This document shows, in pieces, positions 60,880-64,000 of a DNA stretch of 64,000 bases. The stretch is from Akkermansiaceae bacterium. GTDB lineage: Bacteria > Verrucomicrobiota > Verrucomicrobiia > Verrucomicrobiales > Akkermansiaceae. Location: contig JAGYIT010000006.1 in assembly GCA_018402445.1 (NCBI GenBank), positions 186,001-250,000 on the forward strand, given 5' to 3'. The notes beneath the pieces are model-generated. The model did no database searches. It saw nothing but the letters and a program-made list of their open reading frames with translations, and was not told the DNA's origin. The position numbers were made by a program, and so were the translations under genes. How positions within the stretch are numbered: position 1 is the first letter of the stretch; the number at the start of each line of letters is the position of its first letter.

Positions 60880-63473
60880 ATGCGCGGCTTCCGGCACTAT
60901 CTACGCCCGGACATGCGCAGCCGATCGAAATATGACCGGGAGAAGGTGATCCCATCCCCGAAAGGCGGCGGGCTCATCGTTTGGCTGGTATTTGCGTCGG
61001 GATTCGCGGGACTGGTCTATCAGGTGCTTTGGATGAAACAGCTCGGCCTGCTTTTCGGCAACACGTCCCATGCGGCTGCGGCGGTGCTCGCGGCGTTTTT
61101 CGCGGGGCTGGGAACGGGGAGCTGGTGGTGGGGCGGGCGGGTGTCCAAAGTGGCGCGTCCGCTGCGCCTGGTCGCCTGGATGGAGTTCGGGATCGCCGAC
61201 GGCCGCGCTCACCTATTTCGGGGTGCTTGAGCTGTTTTACGCGATCTATCCGTCGCTATACGGCTCGCTTGGAGGGACGGGCATGGATGACGGCGGTGAA
61301 ATTCGCGCTGGCGTTGCTGCTGGTGTTTCCGGCGGCGTTTTTCATGGGCGGCACGGTGCCCGCCATCGCCCAGTCGGTGATCCGGAATCCGGAGCAACTC
61401 GGACGCACCGGGGCGATGCTTTACGCGGTGAACACCCTGGGCGCGGCGCTCGGCGTGGGCTTCGCGGCTTTCGCGCTGATCCCCTCCCTGGGATTCACGG
61501 CGACCTACTCGCTCTCGCTGCTGCTCTCGGTGACGGTCGGCGCGGTGGCATGGCGTTTGCCGGAAATCAATGCGACGGCGCCAGCGGGGAAAGCTCCGGA
61601 AAAGCCTGCACCGGTTCCCATAACGGAGCGCCTGGCGATCGGCGCGCTTTGTTTCGTCTCCGGCTTCGTGATGCTCGCGCTGGAGGTGGTGTGGACGCGG
61701 GTGTTCGCGCAGGTGCATGAGAACTCGGTGTATTCCTACGCGGTCATCCTGATCGTGGTGCTCCTCGGGTTGGCGGCGGGCGCGGGCATCAGCTCGGTCG
61801 TCGCTCGTTTCGTGACCCGGCCATGGGTGGCCCTAGGGGCGATGGTCGTCGCGGGCGGCGGCTTGCTCGTGCTCGGGCCGGCCATGCTGATGCGCGTCAC
61901 CGAAGGGCTGCGGCCGGTCGATTCGATCGAGCCCTGGGGCGATTACGTCCGCGGGCTGTTCAACACCGGATTCCGCGGCGTGGGCTTCGTCGTGATCGCC
62001 CTGGGGACGGTGTTCCCTTTCCTCATGAAACTGGCCGAGAGGGGCGATGCGGCGCCGGGCTGGAAATTGGGAAAATTGCTGGCCATCAATACCGCCGGGG
62101 CGATCGCCGGGGCCTTGCTCTGCGGGTTCGTGATGCTGCCCCACTGGGGGATGTGGGGCACCCTGCGCGCGCTCGCGGCGGTCTATCTGGCGGTCGCGTT
62201 GCTGCTGCCCTTGGGCTGGGGGAAACCCGGCATCCTCGTGCGGGCCGGCGGCGTGGCATTTCTCGTGCTGGCCTTCACCGCGCTAGATCCCACGGGCTTG
62301 CCGGTCGCGGGCGGCAACCAGGGAAAGGACGAGGGCAAAGTCTTGCAAGCATGGGAGGGCAGCGACGGCACCGTGACCGTGATCGAACGCCCAAGCGGCC
62401 ACCGCGTCATCAAGGTCAACGGGGGATACGGGCTGGGTTCCACCGAGGCATACCTTGAACAAACTTACCAAGCCACCATCCCGCTCCATCTGTTTCCGGA
62501 AACCGAAAGCGTGTTCTTCCTCGGCCTGGGCACCGGGATTTCGGCCGGAGCCTCGCTCGACGAACGTTTTCCCCATGTCCGCCGGGTGCTGAGCTGCGAG
62601 CTGATCCCCGAAGTCGTGGACGCCGCCAAAAAATGGATCCCCTCGGAAATGACCGGCGGGGTCTTCGATGACCCGCGCTCGACGATCGTGGTCGAGGACG
62701 GCCGCCACCTGCTGCGCGCGTCCGGGGAGAAATTCGACATGATCAACTCCGATCTGTTCCTGCCCTACCGCCGCGGCGCGGGCAGCCTCTACAGCCTCGG
62801 GCATTTCCAGGTGGCCGCCTCGCGCCTCAACGAGGGCGGCGTCTTCGTGCAGTGGCTGCCGCTCTATCAGATCACGGATTTCGAGTTCGGGGTCATCGCG
62901 CGGACGATGCTCGAAGCCTTCGGCGAGGTGACGATGTGGCGCAACAATTTCCAGCCCGGCATGGAAAAGGTCGCGCTGATCGGCAGGCGGACGCCCTCGC
63001 CGTTTCCCGTCCCGCCCGCAGGCAAACGCGATGCGATGCTCGCGGCGGTGGACGGCCTCGCATGGCAAGCGACGGCTCCCGACATGTTCCGCGTGGCGGC
63101 CGCTTCCACCCCGTTCCTCTACGCCGGGAATCTCACGGAATCGGCGGAGCTTTTCCGAAACTACCCGATCAACACCGACGACCGCCCGGTCATCGAATAC
63201 CAGACCCCGATCACTTTCCGCAAGGTGGCGGAAAACGACAAGGTGATCTGGTGCGTCGGCCCGCACCTGACGGCATGGATCGACCGCCTGCTCGCCGCCT
63301 GCCCGCCCGAAAAGGATCCGGTGTGGGCGGGGCATCCGGCGGAGTGCAAGCACCTCGTCAGGGCGGGCGCGGCCTTCCACAAGACCATGGTGCGCCGGGC
63401 GCTGGGCGACACCGCATCGCTGGATGCGGAATGGGAGGTTTTCCTGCGCGAATGGCGGGCCGGCGCGCGTTGA
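60880..63473 (+). CDS. Spermidine-synthase-like membrane protein (two frameshifts)
   Basis: Probably a fused membrane/spermidine-synthase-like protein of about 860 aa. FASGFAGLVYQVLWMKQLGL opens the membrane part, AGLGTGSWWWGGRVSKVARP follows; many helices continue to about residue 480. The soluble C-terminus, with VFFLGLGTGISAGASLDE (SAM/dcSAM-binding loop), HVRRVLSCELIPEVVDAA and FDMINSDLFLPYRRGAGSLY, is a spermidine-synthase-like domain; its activity is unproved. The track splits it: single G changes at 61201-61202 and 61271-61272 link GIAD to AALTYFGVLELFYAIYPSLY and then to RAWMTAVKFALALLLVFPAA. The start is among several ATG/TTG choices. Confidence 0.8.
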
Positions 63474-63529
63474 TCCGCCATTTTCGAACCAAAAACTAGC
63501 GAATCTTCATTTCCGGCATAATCTCGCGC

Positions 63530-64000
63530 GTGCCGAAAAAGCCTTCCAAACCGACCGCTCCCGTCATCGCCCTACGTGGTTGCCGCCAGCATAACCTCCG
63601 GGGTTTCGACCTCGATATCCCGCTCGGGAAACTCACCGTCGTCACCGGTCCGTCCGGCTCCGGGAAATCCTCGCTCGCCTTCCACACGCTCTACGCCGAA
63701 GGCCAGCGCCGCTATGTGGAAACCTTTTCCCCCTACGTCCGGCAGTTTTTCGACCGCATGGACAAGCCGCTCGTCGATTCGATCGAGGGCATCCCGCCGG
63801 CCATCGCCATCGAGCAGAAAAACCACGTCCGCACCACCCGATCCACCGTCGGCACGCTCACCGAGATCAACGATTACCTGAAACTCCTCTTCGCCCGCCT
63901 CGCCATCGGATACGACCCACACACCGGCGACACGATCCAGCCCGACTCCCCCGAATCCGCCGCCGCATGGGCCTCTGAAAACCTGCAGGGCGAGGACATC
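63530..64000 (+). CDS. uvrA: UvrA-type excinuclease ATPase (C-terminus beyond window)
   Basis: DNA-damage sensor of nucleotide excision repair; only 157 residues are in the window, not shown in the track. Starting at GTG 63530 it reads [20 protein letters not shown], then [40 protein letters not shown] (Walker A) and [20 protein letters not shown], then [13 protein letters not shown] and [20 protein letters not shown]. These are the standard UvrA signature steps. [11 protein letters not shown] differs slightly from canonical UvrA and may mark a UvrA2 or long-type homologue; the rest of the gene would tell. Confidence 0.88.
   Translation, partial: MPKKPSKPTAPVIALRGCRQHNLRGFDLDIPLGKLTVVTGPSGSGKSSLAFHTLYAEGQRRYVETFSPYVRQFFDRMDKPLVDSIEGIPPAIAIEQKNHVRTTRSTVGTLTEINDYLKLLFARLAIGYDPHTGDTIQPDSPESAAAWASENLQGEDI

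Overview
The window looks like a chromosomal segment of a verrucomicrobial bacterium (Verrucomicrobiota, probably Verrucomicrobiales). The evidence is high GC with long open frames, two secreted formylglycine sulfatases, an SHD1-type lipoprotein, a PEP-CTERM tail, a TorF-type porin beside an ammonium transporter, a classical dcw (division and cell wall) cluster, and many small palindromic or phased repeats. The assignment is by pattern; there is no rRNA gene here to confirm it. I found no rRNA, tRNA or CRISPR array.

Layout. 1-9.7 kb: mostly minus-strand housekeeping genes (Uup-like ABC-F ATPase cut by the left edge, an RND pump, a CvpA-like membrane protein, aroC, sixA, fabG) with a short plus-strand DUF2256, methyltransferase and NUDIX block. 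9.7-18.8 kb: xylulokinase, then a divergent TorF porin/ammonium transporter pair with sigma-54-like promoters, coaX, an atypical ROK kinase, a palindromic mini-element, a Gre-factor fragment and a sulfatase. 18.9-30.4 kb: valS, several envelope proteins, a second sulfatase, tadA, and a three-gene secreted flavoprotein operon (FAD oxidoreductase, NosR-like flavinylated membrane protein, ApbE). 30.4-35.2 kb: an accessory island with a TOTE-type primase-helicase-nuclease protein, MazEF and a DUF4143 ATPase. 35.5-49.7 kb: lysC, a decayed transposase, then mraZ-rsmH-ftsL-ftsI-murE-murF-mraY-murD-LysM-ftsW. 49.7-51.5 kb: the dcw cluster stops at a six-unit tandem array of about 208 bp and an orphan PEP-CTERM tail. 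51.5-64 kb: panC, pgsA, an M15 peptidase, an lnt operon with a second DUF4143 ATPase, leuD-Uma2-leuC, a spermidine-synthase-like membrane protein, and the start of uvrA.

How the genes relate. The dcw run supplies peptidoglycan precursor synthesis (MurE, MurF, MraY, MurD) and the septal synthase pair FtsW/FtsI with FtsL. MurG, MurC, Ddl, FtsQ, FtsA and FtsZ must lie elsewhere if present. The torF/amt pair is probably nitrogen-regulated. The flavoprotein operon looks like extracytoplasmic electron transfer, with ApbE attaching FMN to its membrane partner.

Two whole-window patterns stand out. First, short degenerate repeats phased every 7 nt recur directly upstream of uup, aroC, sixA, lysC, leuD and leuC, and one lies inside valS. 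Second, six genes (valS, apbE, mazF, a DUF4143 ATPase, murE, the spermidine-synthase-like gene) carry one or two single-base frameshifts. Five of the seven shifts are compatible with a one-base change in a short G, C or A run. Because valS and murE are essential, base-calling error is the simplest explanation, so frameshifted genes should not be read as dead without raw-read checks.
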